40,252 nucleotides of DNA from Pleomorphomonas carboxyditropha (GTDB taxonomy: Bacteria > Pseudomonadota > Alphaproteobacteria > Rhizobiales > Pleomorphomonadaceae): the NCBI RefSeq assembly GCF_002770725.1, contig NZ_NQVN01000032.1:1-40252 (forward strand), read 5' to 3'. The position numbers were made by a program, and so were the translations under genes. A model generated the notes under the pieces. It saw nothing but the letters and a program-made list of their open reading frames with translations, made no database searches and was not told where the DNA came from. Below are positions 39,992-40,252 of the stretch, in pieces (the first letter of the stretch is position 1; every line of letters starts with the position of its first letter).

Positions 39992-40005
39992 TCATCGATC
40001 GATGA
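39992..40005. promoter_or_regulatory. Operator palindrome between TetR and sugar ABC genes
   Basis: TCATCGATCGATGA is a perfect 14-bp palindrome, extended imperfectly by AAA/CTT on the sides. It is about 80 bases from the TetR start and 49 from the ABC gene start, so one bound dimer could affect both genes. Confidence 0.7.
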
Positions 40006-40053
40006 CTTTTGAGGGCATGGGAGTGCCCGCGCGACGCCTCGGGAGGAGGATCG

Positions 40054-40252
<199 letters not shown>

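Overview
The window is GC-rich chromosomal DNA of an alphaproteobacterium. A Hyphomicrobiales (rhizobial) species is the best fit. The reasons are the carB-greA order, ELM1-type and DUF1217 proteins, a trxB gene between Lrp/AsnC and LysR regulators, an ilvE / MarR / OmpR-type regulator / EnvZ-like kinase cluster, and a GguA/MmsA-like sugar ABC ATPase at the right edge. Genus cannot be fixed from the sequence alone.

Layout. 1-599 holds the last codons of an IS30-family transposase, then repeat-rich DNA. 600-4749 carries carB and greA, separated by a structured leader. 4757-15174 is a surface-polysaccharide / LPS-core region: seven glycosyltransferases of GT4 and GT2 type, a polysaccharide pyruvyl transferase, an ELM1-family protein and an unusual ParB-like/methyltransferase fusion. 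Two genes here (8023-9970) are markedly AT-rich, which suggests acquisition by transfer. 15426-18285 holds a DUF1353 lipoprotein candidate and an MsbA-type ABC exporter. 18718-21764 holds Lrp/AsnC, trxB and LysR. 22024-22158 is a strong small-RNA candidate. 22376-24787 encodes an 803-residue DUF1217-like protein built of about six repeats. 24974-28781 holds an aspartate aminotransferase, a MarR-GNAT fusion and two small membrane proteins. 28810-31703 is a patch with an S24-like repressor, a small membrane protein, a methyltransferase and a zinc-ribbon membrane protein. 32397-37149 holds ilvE divergent from a MarR / response regulator / histidine kinase / ICMT-like series. 37442-40252 holds two TetR regulators, each divergent from its likely target (an NmrA-like reductase and a sugar ABC transporter), with visible operator palindromes.

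Intergenic DNA is unusually rich in structured repeats. One family is a pair of inverted 33-bp hairpin arms. Its stems change by compensating substitutions from locus to locus, while the two arms at one locus stay identical. A second family is a hairpin around CCGAAAAGT/ACTTTTCGG, in tandem arrays at about 18310-18450 and 20535-20765. These repeats, the small RNA at 22024-22158 and the AT-rich insertion in the glycan cluster are the least ordinary parts of the window. No CRISPR array, tRNA or rRNA gene was seen.
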